Below are positions 15,536 to 24,552 of a DNA stretch of 64,000 nt, piece by piece. The position numbers and the translations under genes were made by a program. Within the stretch, counting starts at the first letter, position 1; each line of letters begins with the position of its first letter. The notes under the pieces were generated by a model that was not told the origin of the DNA, made no database searches, and saw only the letters and a program-made list of their open reading frames with translations. The stretch is from Natrinema pallidum DSM 3751 (lineage in GTDB: Archaea; Halobacteriota; Halobacteria; Halobacteriales; Natrialbaceae): assembly GCF_000337615.1 (NCBI RefSeq), contig NZ_AOII01000072.1, forward strand, positions 1 through 64,000, in the 5' to 3' direction.

Positions 15536-15564
15536 CGAAATCGTATTTGCAACAACTGAGACGG

Positions 15565-16023
15565 TTAGACCGAGAGGACGGGTTGGCTCGCGTAGGAGAG
15601 GACGTACTCGGCGGCTTTCTCGAGGACCTCCGCTTCGGTTTCGGTAACCGGTTCCCGGGGGAGGACGATGAAGTCGGCGTCGATGTCGTCGGCGGTGTCG
15701 AGCACGACGTTGCCCGGATGACGCGTCTTCCGCGTTTGCGAGAAGCCCTCGTCGACGGAGGTCGCAAGCGGTACGTCCGCGTCAGCGGCGATGTCGCCGA
15801 TATCATCGAAAAACCCCTGCGTGTTCTCCGCGACGGCGGTCTCGTCGACCGTACCGGCGTCCAGTCCCCGGACGACGCCGCGTCCGAGGACGAACAGCGC
15901 GTGGACGGAGGCGTCGTAGCGGTCGGCGACGGCGACGGCGTATTCGACGGCGGTGGCTGACTCGTCGCTCCCGTCGACCGGTGCGAGAACGGTGTCGACG
16001 GTAAACGGCTCGCTGGCGTCCAT
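15565..16023 (-). CDS. Universal stress protein family (UspA) protein
   Basis: A 152-aa UspA-domain protein: VDTVLAPVDGSDESATAVEYAVAVADRYDASVHALFV at the N-terminus and FIVLPREPVTETEAEVLEKAAEYVLSYASQPVLSV at the end. The ATP-binding glycine loop is absent, so it belongs to the non-ATP-binding branch. I chose the ATG at 16023, because the upstream extension is not family-like. Its 3' end lies only 29 bases from the end of the mobile cassette. It is divergent from a second UspA gene at 16140. Confidence 0.85.
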   Translation of the reverse strand: MDASEPFTVDTVLAPVDGSDESATAVEYAVAVADRYDASVHALFVLGRGVVRGLDAGTVDETAVAENTQGFFDDIGDIAADADVPLATSVDEGFSQTRKTRHPGNVVLDTADDIDADFIVLPREPVTETEAEVLEKAAEYVLSYASQPVLSV

Positions 16024-16106
16024 ACGCGGCAGTGGGTGGCCGGTCACAAAAAAGCCACCCCACCACTCCGGCGACGGGTCGGCTGCCACGGCCCGATCGA
16101 ACGGGG

Positions 16107-16116
16107 GTCTTTAAGC
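16107..16116 (+). promoter_or_regulatory. TATA element for the UspA gene at 16140
   Basis: GTCTTTAAGC has its centre about 28 bases upstream of the ATG at 16140, matching a leaderless haloarchaeal promoter. The divergent UspA gene starts at 16023, so the 116-base spacer probably holds promoters for both directions. Confidence 0.5.
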
Positions 16117-16139
16117 AACCGTGAGCGTAACCGCTACAT

Positions 16140-16607
16140 ATGTTCGATACGGTCGTGGTCGCCACCGACGGCTCCGACAGCGTGAAACGGGCCGTCGACA
16201 TCGCGCTCGATCTCGCCGACCGGTTCGATGCCGAGGTCCACGCGCTCTCGGTGATCGACGCCAGCGAGGTCGACGCCTCACCCCAGCAGCTCCGGGACGA
16301 ACTCCGCACCGCGCTCGAGACGACCGCCGACGCCGCGCTCACGACCGTCGAGGAGCGGGCGGATAGGGACGTGACGACGGCTGTCCGCGAGGGACGGCCC
16401 GCCGCCGAGATCTGCGACTACGCCCGCGAGGTCGACGCCGACGTGGTCGCGACCGGCACCCGCGGTCGTCACGGCGAGAACCGTCTCCTGCTCGGCAGCG
16501 TCGCCGAACGGATCGTTCGCACCTCGCCGGTCCCCGTACTAACGGTGCGGCAACTCGCGCCCGCGGGCGAAGACGACGGGGACGACGGGAACGCGACCGT
16601 CGCCTGA
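16140..16607 (+). CDS. Universal stress protein family (UspA) protein, ATP-binding type
   Basis: A 155-aa UspA domain with a full set of landmarks: start MFDTVVVATDGSDSVKRAVD, and the nucleotide loop VATGTRGRHGENRLLLGSVAERIVRTSPVPVLTVR, which fits G-x2-G-x8-G-S. It should bind ATP and act in stress tolerance. An acidic tail (GEDDGDDGNATVA) follows the domain. The gene is divergent from the UspA gene at 15565-16023; the pair probably arose by duplication. Confidence 0.92.
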   Translation: MFDTVVVATDGSDSVKRAVDIALDLADRFDAEVHALSVIDASEVDASPQQLRDELRTALETTADAALTTVEERADRDVTTAVREGRPAAEICDYAREVDADVVATGTRGRHGENRLLLGSVAERIVRTSPVPVLTVRQLAPAGEDDGDDGNATVA

Positions 16608-16774
16608 CCGCCCGTCCCATACGACCGCGCTCGCCGACCGGCGGTGACGATCGACGAGCGCGTCGGAGACGCGTGTCCGGGCTCGGGCGGCGTCGCACGA
16701 CGACTCGGCGCAGCGACCGAGCGACGAGCCGCGAGACCGGCGATTACTTCCCGGGCGGTCTCCCAGTACGCAGC

Positions 16775-17965
16775 ATGTACGACGAACTCATTCGGAGTGG
16801 CGATCTGTCGCTCTCGCGGAAGTCCGTCCTGCCGGGGACCGGTTTCTTCCTGCCCGATGCGCTCGAGGACGACCTCACGGAGCAACGAACCGAGGCCGCA
16901 CTCGAGGGGGCCGACGCTGCGGTCATCGCCGATCCGGACGCCGACGGGCTGGCCTGTGTCGCGCTCATTCGAGAGGCCTACGACGACGTGCGGAACGTCC
17001 CGGAACCGGACGAGATCGAGGGCGACGCGACGGACGCGGCCGGCGAACCGCTCGAGGAGCCCGAGCCGACGCCCCACGGCGTCGCGTTGCTCCCTGCCAG
17101 TCCCCACGACGTGGAGGACGCGCTGGCTCGCGTTGCCGAGTACGGCGACAACGGGATCGATATCTTCGTGTGCGATCTCGCGCCCGATCGGTACGAGTAC
17201 GTCGAGGAGGAACTCGCGGCCGCGCTCGAGATCGCCGACCGTCTCGCGTGGTACGACCACCATCAGTGGGGCGACGACGTCGCACGGGCGGTCCGGGAGG
17301 CCGGAGTCGACCTCGTGATCGGCGATTCCGACGAGGAGTGTAGCGCCGACGTGGTCGCTCGCTCGCTCGAGTACGGGTTCGGGCCGATGTACGAAGAACT
17401 GGCCGCCGTGACCAGGGACCACGACCTCTGGCTACGCGAGGACCCGCGCAGCGACGACCTCGCGGATTACGCGTACTGGACCGATCCCGGGGAGTACGTC
17501 GAGGTCGTCCGCGAGTACGGCGTCGACCTCCCCGAATGGGTCGAGGAGTACATCGCCGAGCGCCGCGTCGAGAAGGAGGCACTCATCGATCAAGCCGTTG
17601 GCCGGGCCGAACTCCGCGAGATCGGCGGCTACACGGTCGGGATCACTTACGGTCGCTGTTCGCAAAACGAGGTCGCGGAGGCGATGCGTGAACGCGGTGC
17701 CGACGCCTCGATCATCGTCAAGCCCGCCGGTTCAGCCTCGATTCGCGGAACCGACGAGTTCGAACGCTGCCACGAGGTCGCGGGCAAGGTCAACGGCGGC
17801 GGCCACCCCAAGGCCGCGGGCTGCAAGCCCGACATCTACGACGACATGCTCGACTACGCGAACCACTGGACGACGCGGGGTGCCGTGACGAAACGCGTCA
17901 TCCTCGACGCCTTCCGTGACGTCGTTACGGAAGCGGCCGCGGAAGCCGACGACAGCGCGACCTGA
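16775..17965 (+). CDS. DHH/DHHA1 family phosphoesterase
   Basis: A 396-aa protein of the DHH superfamily (RecJ/nano-RNase/c-di-nucleotide phosphodiesterase relatives). Motif I DPDADG is at residues 53-58, the DHH motif in WYDHHQWGDD at 161-163, and the DHHA1 substrate loop GGGHPKAAGCK near residue 350. All metal ligands look present. It is an archaeal branch likely to cleave short RNA, DNA or cyclic dinucleotides. I chose the ATG at 16775 (MYDELIRSG); a TATA-like GATTACTTC lies about 30 bases upstream. Confidence 0.9.
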   Translation: MYDELIRSGDLSLSRKSVLPGTGFFLPDALEDDLTEQRTEAALEGADAAVIADPDADGLACVALIREAYDDVRNVPEPDEIEGDATDAAGEPLEEPEPTPHGVALLPASPHDVEDALARVAEYGDNGIDIFVCDLAPDRYEYVEEELAAALEIADRLAWYDHHQWGDDVARAVREAGVDLVIGDSDEECSADVVARSLEYGFGPMYEELAAVTRDHDLWLREDPRSDDLADYAYWTDPGEYVEVVREYGVDLPEWVEEYIAERRVEKEALIDQAVGRAELREIGGYTVGITYGRCSQNEVAEAMRERGADASIIVKPAGSASIRGTDEFERCHEVAGKVNGGGHPKAAGCKPDIYDDMLDYANHWTTRGAVTKRVILDAFRDVVTEAAAEADDSAT

Positions 17966-17998
17966 CCGCTGTACGGAGGCTCCCGACTCGACTCGGGA

Positions 17999-18436
17999 CT
18001 ACTTGTCGGTCTCGTCGGTCACGTTCCACCGATCCGAAAACGCCGTTCCGCACGTACACTGGGCGTAGGCGTGGACGACGGCACCGTCGGCGTAGATGCC
18101 GCCGACCTCCTCGTTTTGATCCTCGGCGAACGCGAAAACGAACTGAACCGCGTGCTCCTCGTCGTCCGCCGCGTCCGGACACCGACCGCCCGCCAGATCG
18201 GCCGTGATCTCCCCCTCGTTGCTCATTGCGGACTTGGCGAACTCCATCGCACCGGTTCCCGTCGCCGCCTGAAAGGCGCTCCGGCCGCGCTCGCCGTCGA
18301 CCACGATCACGATCCCGTCGTCAACGCGATCGCCGAACCGTTCGAGTCGATCGTCCGAGACGTAAGAGTCCGCCAGAAACAGCGCAACGTCCTCGAGGCG
18401 GTCGCCCGCCAGAAACTCCTCGCGTGGGTTACTCAT
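17999..18436 (-). CDS. Conserved haloarchaeal protein (DUF5807-like)
   Basis: A 145-aa acidic protein: MSNPREEFLAGDRLEDVALFLADSYVSDD, a strand DDGIVIVVDGERGRSAFQAATG, then AQFVFAFAEDQNEEVGGIY and a Cys pair AQCTCGTAFSDRW near the C-terminus. It resembles the haloarchaeal family called DUF5807, from memory. No enzyme motif is visible apart from the CTC pair, which could bind metal. The ATG at 18436 is chosen; upstream codons are not coding-like. Confidence 0.75.
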   Translation of the reverse strand: MSNPREEFLAGDRLEDVALFLADSYVSDDRLERFGDRVDDGIVIVVDGERGRSAFQAATGTGAMEFAKSAMSNEGEITADLAGGRCPDAADDEEHAVQFVFAFAEDQNEEVGGIYADGAVVHAYAQCTCGTAFSDRWNVTDETDK

Positions 18437-18734
18437 GGCCACGGATTGATGCTCGACGTGGAAAAAGGGCGGTATTCGCGTCGCTCCGTTCGGGACCGAC
18501 ACCGGACCAACGGTCACCCGTCCGGGTACAGTCGTGTTAGCAGTTAACATTTGTCGTTTTCAACACGATATCTTAATTTATGAGGTCGGATGACCGTTCG
18601 TTTCCCTGCCGCTTAATACGTCACAGTGACACGGGCTCAGTAGTCGTATCTCCATCCCGCGCTCGCTCCCCCGTTGGTCGACCACAGCCGGCGGCCGAGG
18701 ACGACCATCTCACGACCTCCACCAGTGATCGTCA

Positions 18735-19235
18735 ATGTATGAAAACAGCCGCACCGTCGAATCCGTGCTCGACGAACTCACGAGGAGCATACTCACGGAC
18801 AGTCAGTCGAACCCGTCCGATCCCGCCCTCGAGTCGACTGAGGACGCACCGAAAGACATCGAACGGCAACTCGACGAACTCATAGAGCAAGTCCACGGAG
18901 CGTTCCCGGCCGACGATGTCCAGTTCGACGAGGCCATCGTCAGGGACAATCTGGAGGAACTCCTCCTGGTGCTCATCGCGCTTCACGGGGAGACCCACGG
19001 CAAGGAACTCATCTCGGCGTTGACCTCCCTCTTCGAGACACAACTCAGTCCGGGGACCGTCTATCCGACCCTCCACGAGTTAGAGGAAGCGGACGTACTG
19101 TCGATGCACGCCAAGGTTCGAACCAAGGAGTACTCGATCGCCGACGAGGCGTACGTGCGTTCGACCGTCGAACGGACGATGGTCCGACACCTCGCCTTCG
19201 GGCTCTTGCTGTCCGCCGTCCTCCCGCGACTGTAA
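18735..19235 (+). CDS. PadR family transcriptional regulator
   Basis: A 166-aa regulator. After an acidic N-terminal segment of about 70 residues comes a PadR wHTH: LLLVLIALHGETHGKELISALTSLFETQLSPGTVYPTLHELEEADVLSMHAKVRTKEYSIADE, where PGTVYPTLHEL is the recognition helix region. The last 20 residues are hydrophobic (VRHLAFGLLLSAVLPRL) and may form a dimer or membrane-contact helix. Target genes are unknown. AT-rich stretches around 18545-18590 may contain its promoter and binding sites. Confidence 0.9.
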   Translation: MYENSRTVESVLDELTRSILTDSQSNPSDPALESTEDAPKDIERQLDELIEQVHGAFPADDVQFDEAIVRDNLEELLLVLIALHGETHGKELISALTSLFETQLSPGTVYPTLHELEEADVLSMHAKVRTKEYSIADEAYVRSTVERTMVRHLAFGLLLSAVLPRL

Positions 19236-19241
19236 CTCGGG

Positions 19242-19679
19242 CTACTCGTCTTCGAGGCTGTCCGCGATCTCGCTCAGGCTCTCGGTTGGCGGCTCGCGTG
19301 CGTCGTAGTAGGTCGTCTCGCCGGGCGAGCGGAGACCATAAAGGAACTCGGGTTCGACGACGTCGATCAGGACCGAGCCGCCCGCCGGAACGTCGTGGTC
19401 GGCGGTCCACTCGGTGAGTCGGTCGGTCCCGCCGCTGGGGTCTCGAGCCAGGTCCGGCGTGTCGTAGACGCCCGGGATCGACAGGTCGTCGCCGGTCAAC
19501 GCCCGTTCGACTCGCGCGAACAGTTCCTTGCCGTCGAGGACGACTCGGACGACCTCGTCGGTCGGGAACGCCTCGCGGTCGTCGGCTGGCACCTCGAGTT
19601 TGACGCCCGTCGCCGTCTCCGTACACGTCGACCGGACAGTCGGGACCGAGGGATGGTCGCTCGCAACTCTGTCAGTCAT
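19242..19679 (-). CDS. Conserved haloarchaeal protein of unknown function
   Basis: A 145-aa acidic, strand-rich protein: VKLEVPADDREAFPTDEVVRVVLDGKELFARVERAL, then GGSVLIDVVEPEFLYGLRSPGETTYYDAREPPTESLSEIADSLEDE. No catalytic motif is visible. Its stop lies six bases from the convergent PadR gene and its start 27 bases from the end of the S6e gene, so it probably shares the S6e message. The pairing with a ribosomal protein suggests a housekeeping role, which is inference. Confidence 0.75.
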   Translation of the reverse strand: MTDRVASDHPSVPTVRSTCTETATGVKLEVPADDREAFPTDEVVRVVLDGKELFARVERALTGDDLSIPGVYDTPDLARDPSGGTDRLTEWTADHDVPAGGSVLIDVVEPEFLYGLRSPGETTYYDAREPPTESLSEIADSLEDE

Positions 19680-19706
19680 TGCAAACGAATGAATGCGGGT
19701 GGCGAC

Positions 19707-20105
19707 TTACTCGTCGTCGCCGTCGTCGCCGAGCAGTTCGTCGACGTCGGTACTGCCGCGGTCGACGATCGAGGCGTTGATCTGGGCGACGGCGTCGGAC
19801 ACTTCGCGGCCGCGGACGGTGATCCGGCGTCGCTCGCCGTCACGGGACGGTTTGTAGCCCGTCTGCTCGTCTTTCATCATGACTTCCTTCAGGTTCGGTC
19901 CCGCAACCTCGTCGGTGAGCGGGCGGCCGGCCTCGTCGGAGCCGCCGGTGATCTCGAGCGTGTAGCCGTCGAGCCCGACCGCGCTCCCGTCGACTTCCTC
20001 GCCGATGGACTTCCCGATAAAGCGGTTCGCGTCCTGTTCCTCGGCCTCGAGCTGGTGGGCCAACCCGGACTCCGGGTCGCCGACAACGACAGTGAAACTT
20101 GCCAT
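19707..20105 (-). CDS. rps6e: 30S ribosomal protein S6e
   Basis: A 132-aa protein with the S6e pattern: [51 protein letters not shown] and the basic loop [24 protein letters not shown]. It is a component of the small ribosomal subunit. The acidic tail DDGDDE is a haloarchaeal feature. Start chosen at 20105, where the conserved sequence begins; the frame upstream is not coding-like. Confidence 0.95.
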   Translation of the reverse strand: MASFTVVVGDPESGLAHQLEAEEQDANRFIGKSIGEEVDGSAVGLDGYTLEITGGSDEAGRPLTDEVAGPNLKEVMMKDEQTGYKPSRDGERRRITVRGREVSDAVAQINASIVDRGSTDVDELLGDDGDDE

Positions 20106-20440
20106 GCCCGACGGAAGACGGCCGTCGCTCAAAAGATCATCGATCGTCACCCAACTTTTGCGCTGCGGGCCGGCTTCGCCGACCCTCGGCAAAACTTGGA
20201 TGAAAAGCACTCCTCCCTCCGTTTCGTTCACTGCGTTCACTCCACATCGGTCGTCGGCCCGCTCGCTCCCTGCGGTCGCTCGCGGTCGGATCGAGTGAGC
20301 GCCTGCCCTCCCCCGGGTCGGACGGCTCTCGCAACGCTCGAGCCGTCCTCCCGGCCACCGAACTGGACCGCGATCCCTCTACGCCCGTCTCCGCAAGTCC
20401 CGCTCGAACAGTCAAGTAGCTGCAACGCCTACCTCGAGCC
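20106..20440. other. Intergenic region with imperfect short repeats
   Basis: This gap contains the S6e upstream region and then a stretch (about 20220-20310) of repeated short words such as CGTTCACTGCGTTCACTC and GCTCGCTCCCTGCGGTCGC. Such low-complexity sequence is common between haloarchaeal genes and creates long false frames on both strands. No gene was found. The repeated words could form hairpins and act as a terminator or spacer. Confidence 0.5.
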
Positions 20441-20719
20441 GTGTTCATCGACTCCGAGCGACTCGAGGGTCGCCTGCGTGAGGAGTTCGGCGGGACGACG
20501 GACCAATCGCGGGTCGTCGTCCGGCAAGCCGTCGATCTCGCGGACTCGGGCGCGTACGAATCGGACGTCGGGACCGCCCTGACCAACGAGATCGTCCTCG
20601 AGGAGCTGGCCGACGCTCCCGAAGGGACCCCGCCGGAACGGTGGAACTGGTGGATCGGCTCGCTCGAACTTGCATACGGCGGCTACAACCGGTTCGATAT
20701 TCAGCGCTATCGGGGATAG
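20441..20719 (+). CDS. Small conserved haloarchaeal protein
   Basis: A 92-aa protein with a GTG start at 20441 (VFIDSERLEGRLREEFGGTTDQSRVVVRQAVDLADSGAY). It is helical and ends in an aromatic segment, PERWNWWIGSLELAYGGYNRFDIQRYRG. No motif or family is recognised. Third-position G/C is high and the frame is uninterrupted, so it is a real resident gene. Confidence 0.75.
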   Translation: MFIDSERLEGRLREEFGGTTDQSRVVVRQAVDLADSGAYESDVGTALTNEIVLEELADAPEGTPPERWNWWIGSLELAYGGYNRFDIQRYRG

Positions 20720-20772
20720 CGACCCGCAGCGAAGGGCAACACCGATTGTCCTCCGGACCGTAGAGAGCCCCG

Positions 20773-21117
20773 ATGAGCGAACTGTCGCGACCGGTCTGGC
20801 CGGCATACCCGCTGTCGGTCCTCGTCGCGGGACTCGGTCACTGTTATCTCGGCCGATGGAAGCGCGGCGGGATCTGGTTCCTCTGTTACGGCCTCGCGCT
20901 CGTGTTCCTGAGCGCGCGAACCGTCTCGGGTGCGCTCAGCCTCGAGGAGCCGTTCGTGGTAACCGCACTGCAGTTCGACGCCGTGAGCTACACGGACGTG
21001 GCCATCCCACTGACGATCCTCCTGGTCTGTCTGCTCGACGTCTATCTCATCGGGCTTGTCGAACGGACCACGCTCCCGCCGGCCGGCGCGGACGACCGTC
21101 GCTCGAACAGTCCCTGA
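20773..21117 (+). CDS. Small membrane protein, TM2-like
   Basis: A 114-aa protein with about three hydrophobic segments. The first part, VAGLGHCYLGRWKRGGIWFLCYGLALVFL, has the G-x-G-H-x-Y-L-G-x-x-x-x-G pattern of small TM2-like membrane proteins. The second half holds one long helix, IPLTILLVCLLDVYLIGLVE. It lies 53 bases after the previous gene on the same strand. Function unknown. Confidence 0.7.
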   Translation: MSELSRPVWPAYPLSVLVAGLGHCYLGRWKRGGIWFLCYGLALVFLSARTVSGALSLEEPFVVTALQFDAVSYTDVAIPLTILLVCLLDVYLIGLVERTTLPPAGADDRRSNSP

Positions 21118-21192
21118 CGTTCCCACGTCGGCGACGCCGGGTTCGAGTGGCGGCCCCGCGTGGTTTTTGTGCTCGTCGACCGAACGACGAGT

Positions 21193-21609
21193 ATGGGACG
21201 TCTCAGTTCCGTCCTGCTCAAAGGGCTCGGCGCACTCGTCCTCGTGATCGTCGTGCTGAGCGTCGTCGGCACGATCGTCGGCATCGCCCTCTCGGTGATC
21301 GCGGCCGTCCTCTCGCTGGTCCTGACGCTGGCCGTCCTGTCGGTGCTCGCGCTGGCGGCCGTTGGACTGCTCTCGCTGTTCGGTTCGGACTCGAGCGCCG
21401 GGAACAGCTCGGACACCCCGACCGAAAACCGCCCCGATCCCGAAGAACGCGTTCGCTCCCGGTACGTCGACGGCAACCTCGACGACGAGGCGTTCGAACG
21501 GGAACTCGAGCGAGTCCTCGACACCGAGGACCGATCGACCCGACCGGATGTCGACGGGTCGCGGACCCGTGGCCCGGCGAGCGAGCGGGATCGACTTCGA
21601 GATCGGTGA
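21193..21609 (+). CDS. Membrane-anchored SHOCT-domain protein
   Basis: A 138-aa protein. The first 65 residues form two hydrophobic helices (LVLVIVVLSVVGTIVGIALS and VLTLAVLSVLALAAVGLLSL). After a Ser/Asp-rich linker comes a SHOCT motif, RYVDGNLDDEAFERELERVL, a short helix-turn-helix-like oligomerisation module often found at the ends of membrane proteins. A charged tail follows. The ATG at 21193 is preferred to a GTG at 21160. A second SHOCT membrane protein lies at 41742-42251. Confidence 0.75.
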   Translation: MGRLSSVLLKGLGALVLVIVVLSVVGTIVGIALSVIAAVLSLVLTLAVLSVLALAAVGLLSLFGSDSSAGNSSDTPTENRPDPEERVRSRYVDGNLDDEAFERELERVLDTEDRSTRPDVDGSRTRGPASERDRLRDR

Positions 21610-21782
21610 CGGGCCGGGATGGCTCGACCGCCCCGCAAGGAGATCGAACGCGAGTTCGGCGAGAGTCTTCGGCCGACGATCTGGGTTGGGTTCGAATATC
21701 GCCCTCGGTTGTGTGGGCACCCTCTACGGATAACGGCGGGTCGATCGACGAAGAAAAGCAGTTGGCGAGCATACGTCCGGTA

Positions 21783-23015
21783 ATGGACATTCAGTTTCTC
21801 GGCGGCGCACGTGAGATCGGCCGAAGCGCCATTCTCGTGGACGATTCTCTCCTACTCGATTTCGGGATGGTGACGGACACACCGCCGCAGTTTCCGGTAC
21901 AAACACCGACCCCGGATGCAGTCGTTGTTTCGCACGGACATCTCGATCACGTCGGGACGATCCCGTCCCTGCTTTCCGGTGACGCACGGCCGTCGATTCA
22001 TTGGACCCCCCCGACGTACGAGCTGACGCTGACGCTCGCGCGGGACACACTCAAACTACACGGGGGATCATACAACTGCCCGTTCACCGAGACCGATCTC
22101 AAGCGCGTTACACAGGTGTCGAAAACACACGCGTATCGGGACTCCTTCGAAGCGGCTGGCTATGACGTGACGTTCTACAACGCAGGACACATTCCGGGAA
22201 GCGCTCACGTGCTCGTTGACGATGGGGAGACACGGCTGCTCTACACGGGCGATTTCCACACTGACGATCAACGTTTGGTTTCGGGGACGACTGCACGACC
22301 CGATGCCGACATCGTCATTTGCGAGAGCACATACTCCGACGTGGAGCATGCGGACCGATCCGTGGTGGAGGAGCGATTCGCCGAGAGCGTCGAGACGACG
22401 CTCTGGGAAGGGGGGACAGTCGTCGTCCCCGCGTTCGCGATCGGCCGGACACAGGAGATGATGCTCATCTGTGACGCGTACGACATCCCGTGTTACGTCG
22501 ACGGGATGGGGCAACGGGTGACCGAGATGCTTCAGCAGTATCCCGAGTTCGTTCGCGACGCAGATGCGTTTCAACGAGCGAAATCCCACGCGCGGTTCGT
22601 CACCGGACGTAACGGTCAGCGAAAGCGGATTACTGAACAGAAGGCAGCGATCATCACCACCAGCGGAATGCTGTCCGGGGGCCCTGCGATGACCTATATT
22701 CCCGAAATTCGGGCGAATCCGACGAACAAGATCGCGATGACCGGCTACCAGGTCGAGGGGACGCCCGGCCGGGATCTGCTCGAGACCGGCAGCGCCGACA
22801 TCGACGGCCGAACGCTGCCGATCAGCGCGCAGGTCGAGCAGTACGACTTCTCCGCACACGCGGACCGCGACGGGCTCCGGACGTTCCTCGCGGGCTACGA
22901 GGACGCACGAATCCTCGTCAATCACGGTGACCGCTGCGAGGCGTTCGCCGCTGCGCTTCGCGAGGATGGCCTCGACGCCGCCGCGCCGGCACTCGGCGAC
23001 CGCCTCGAGTGGTGA
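21783..23015 (+). CDS. MBL-fold beta-CASP RNase (archaeal CPSF/RNase J-like)
   Basis: A 410-aa nuclease. The MBL motif HGHLDHVG lies near residue 54, further metal ligands in GHIPGSAHV and YTGDFHTDD near 140-160, and the beta-CASP motifs in VVPAFAIGRTQEM, ITTSGMLSGGPA and the final FSAHADRDGL. Relatives process RNA ends as endo- or 5'-exonucleases. It lacks the KH domains of the larger archaeal CPSF1. Codon usage in its first part is slightly less G/C-biased than in neighbours, a weak hint of transfer. Confidence 0.9.
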   Translation: MDIQFLGGAREIGRSAILVDDSLLLDFGMVTDTPPQFPVQTPTPDAVVVSHGHLDHVGTIPSLLSGDARPSIHWTPPTYELTLTLARDTLKLHGGSYNCPFTETDLKRVTQVSKTHAYRDSFEAAGYDVTFYNAGHIPGSAHVLVDDGETRLLYTGDFHTDDQRLVSGTTARPDADIVICESTYSDVEHADRSVVEERFAESVETTLWEGGTVVVPAFAIGRTQEMMLICDAYDIPCYVDGMGQRVTEMLQQYPEFVRDADAFQRAKSHARFVTGRNGQRKRITEQKAAIITTSGMLSGGPAMTYIPEIRANPTNKIAMTGYQVEGTPGRDLLETGSADIDGRTLPISAQVEQYDFSAHADRDGLRTFLAGYEDARILVNHGDRCEAFAAALREDGLDAAAPALGDRLEW

Positions 23016-23236
23016 CGAGCGGACCGGACGGTCGCCCGGCCCAGTCCAGCACGTTCACCGTCGGCCGTTGTCATCCACGTTGGCGTCGTGATTTCGATCG
23101 CCGATTCGGACATCAGCGATCAGTCGACGCGGGCAGAGCGACGGTGGCCGACGGGCTCGATCACGTGACCGCGTCCACCAGACACGACGGGTCCGCGACC
23201 GTACTCGAGACGGTGCGGAGCGAGGCCGACTGTCGC

Positions 23237-24529
23237 TCAGTCCTCCTCGCCGGGTTCGCCCGCTGTCGGCGCATCCGCGCCGGTCGGTCGCGTGTGATTC
23301 CGGCGCTCGCTCGGAGCCGGGCCCCCGTCACCGGCCGCGTCCGCTTCGGACCCGGTCTCGGAACTCGAGTCCGGCCGGTCACTGATGTCGTCGTCGACCG
23401 CAATCGACGGCGGTCGCGGCGGTTCGAAGACGGCCACGAAGTCGTCACGGCGAACGGCGTATACCGACCGGTCCGGGTCGAAGACGATCGCGGTGTCGAC
23501 GTCGATACCGTACGCGGCCAGCGCCGCCAGGGTGTCCACGTGCGCCTGAGGCCCCTCGAGCGCCGCGTCGGGAAGCAGTAGGACCGTGATGACCTCGTCG
23601 AACTGCTCGCGGTCGTCGCGGTACGCGAGCCACTCGCGGTCGGCCGCCGTCGGTTCCCCGAACCGACGCGAGGCGACCACGAGCGCACCGAGGCCGCCGA
23701 GCCCGGCCGCGACGAGCAACGGTCCGCCGAGGGATCGCATGGGGCCAGCAGCGGGGGACGCGGAGACGGCTTCGTACTCCTCGTAGGACTCGTCGTACGC
23801 GTCGCTCGCTCCGTCCTCGACTCGATAGGTCCCGTCCGCGACGGCGATCGGGACCGTATAGTCCTCCGCGACCGACCGCTCCGCGCCGTCGATCGTCCCG
23901 TCGATCCCTCGCTCGAGGACGAGGAGGAGTTCCGTTTCCCCGGGACTCGCCCCGAGGTCGGATTCGATCCGGTCGATCCGTGCCGTGACGGCGGAGACGT
24001 TGACGTCGAACGCCGCGGTGACGGGCTCGCCCGGTTGGACCGCCGTTTCGTTCGTCGCCGCGAGCGGTTCGCGCTCGCGCCAGTACACGGTCCCGTTGTC
24101 GGGGTCGACCGACTGATACACCAACTCGACCGTCAGGGAGACGCTCACGTCCGCGGCGCTGTCGGCCGCATAGCCCCCCACGAACGTTCCGTTGACCGTC
24201 GGACTGACCGCCGAGTAGTACAGCGGTTCGTTCTCGAGTCGCGCCCCCGCCGGATAGACCGCGGTCGGTTCGGTGACGGAAGCGCCATGCGAGATGTTCC
24301 CCGTGGCGGTCCAGGTCGTCTCGACCTGACGGGCCGTTTCCGCCTCCCCAGTCGGGGCCGCGTAGGCGCCGTAACTCACCCACGCACCCGCTGCGAGTAG
24401 GCAAACCAGGACAACGACGGCCCCCGTTCGATACGTCGCTAGCAGGACGCGGAGTCGCACCCGATGCTCCGCGTCCGCCCTCGTTCGTTCCTCCGTCGCG
24501 CCGTCAGTTTCGGTCGATCGGAACCACAT
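23237..24529 (-). CDS. DUF5305 family membrane-anchored exported protein
   Basis: A 430-aa protein starting MWFRSTETDG. One N-terminal membrane helix (TGAVVVLVCLLAAGAWVSYGAYA) is followed by a large extracellular beta-rich domain (VETTWTATGNISHGASVTEPTAVYPAGARLENEPLYYSAVSP) and a second helix (GGPLLVAAGLGGLGALVVASRRF), then a cytoplasmic tail with an acidic disordered end. This matches haloarchaeal DUF5305. It sits 23 bases downstream of the signal peptidase gene, so both come from one message and probably act on the DUF1102 proteins encoded next door. Confidence 0.85.
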   Translation of the reverse strand: MWFRSTETDGATEERTRADAEHRVRLRVLLATYRTGAVVVLVCLLAAGAWVSYGAYAAPTGEAETARQVETTWTATGNISHGASVTEPTAVYPAGARLENEPLYYSAVSPTVNGTFVGGYAADSAADVSVSLTVELVYQSVDPDNGTVYWREREPLAATNETAVQPGEPVTAAFDVNVSAVTARIDRIESDLGASPGETELLLVLERGIDGTIDGAERSVAEDYTVPIAVADGTYRVEDGASDAYDESYEEYEAVSASPAAGPMRSLGGPLLVAAGLGGLGALVVASRRFGEPTAADREWLAYRDDREQFDEVITVLLLPDAALEGPQAHVDTLAALAAYGIDVDTAIVFDPDRSVYAVRRDDFVAVFEPPRPPSIAVDDDISDRPDSSSETGSEADAAGDGGPAPSERRNHTRPTGADAPTAGEPGEED

Positions 24530-24552
24530 AGGTCGTGCTCTGATACGCGGTC

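Noticed and set aside
20106-20440. Overlapping open frames on both strands upstream of S6e
   Set aside because: They consist of low-complexity repeated words typical of haloarchaeal spacers and give Arg/Ser/Pro-rich products without family features.
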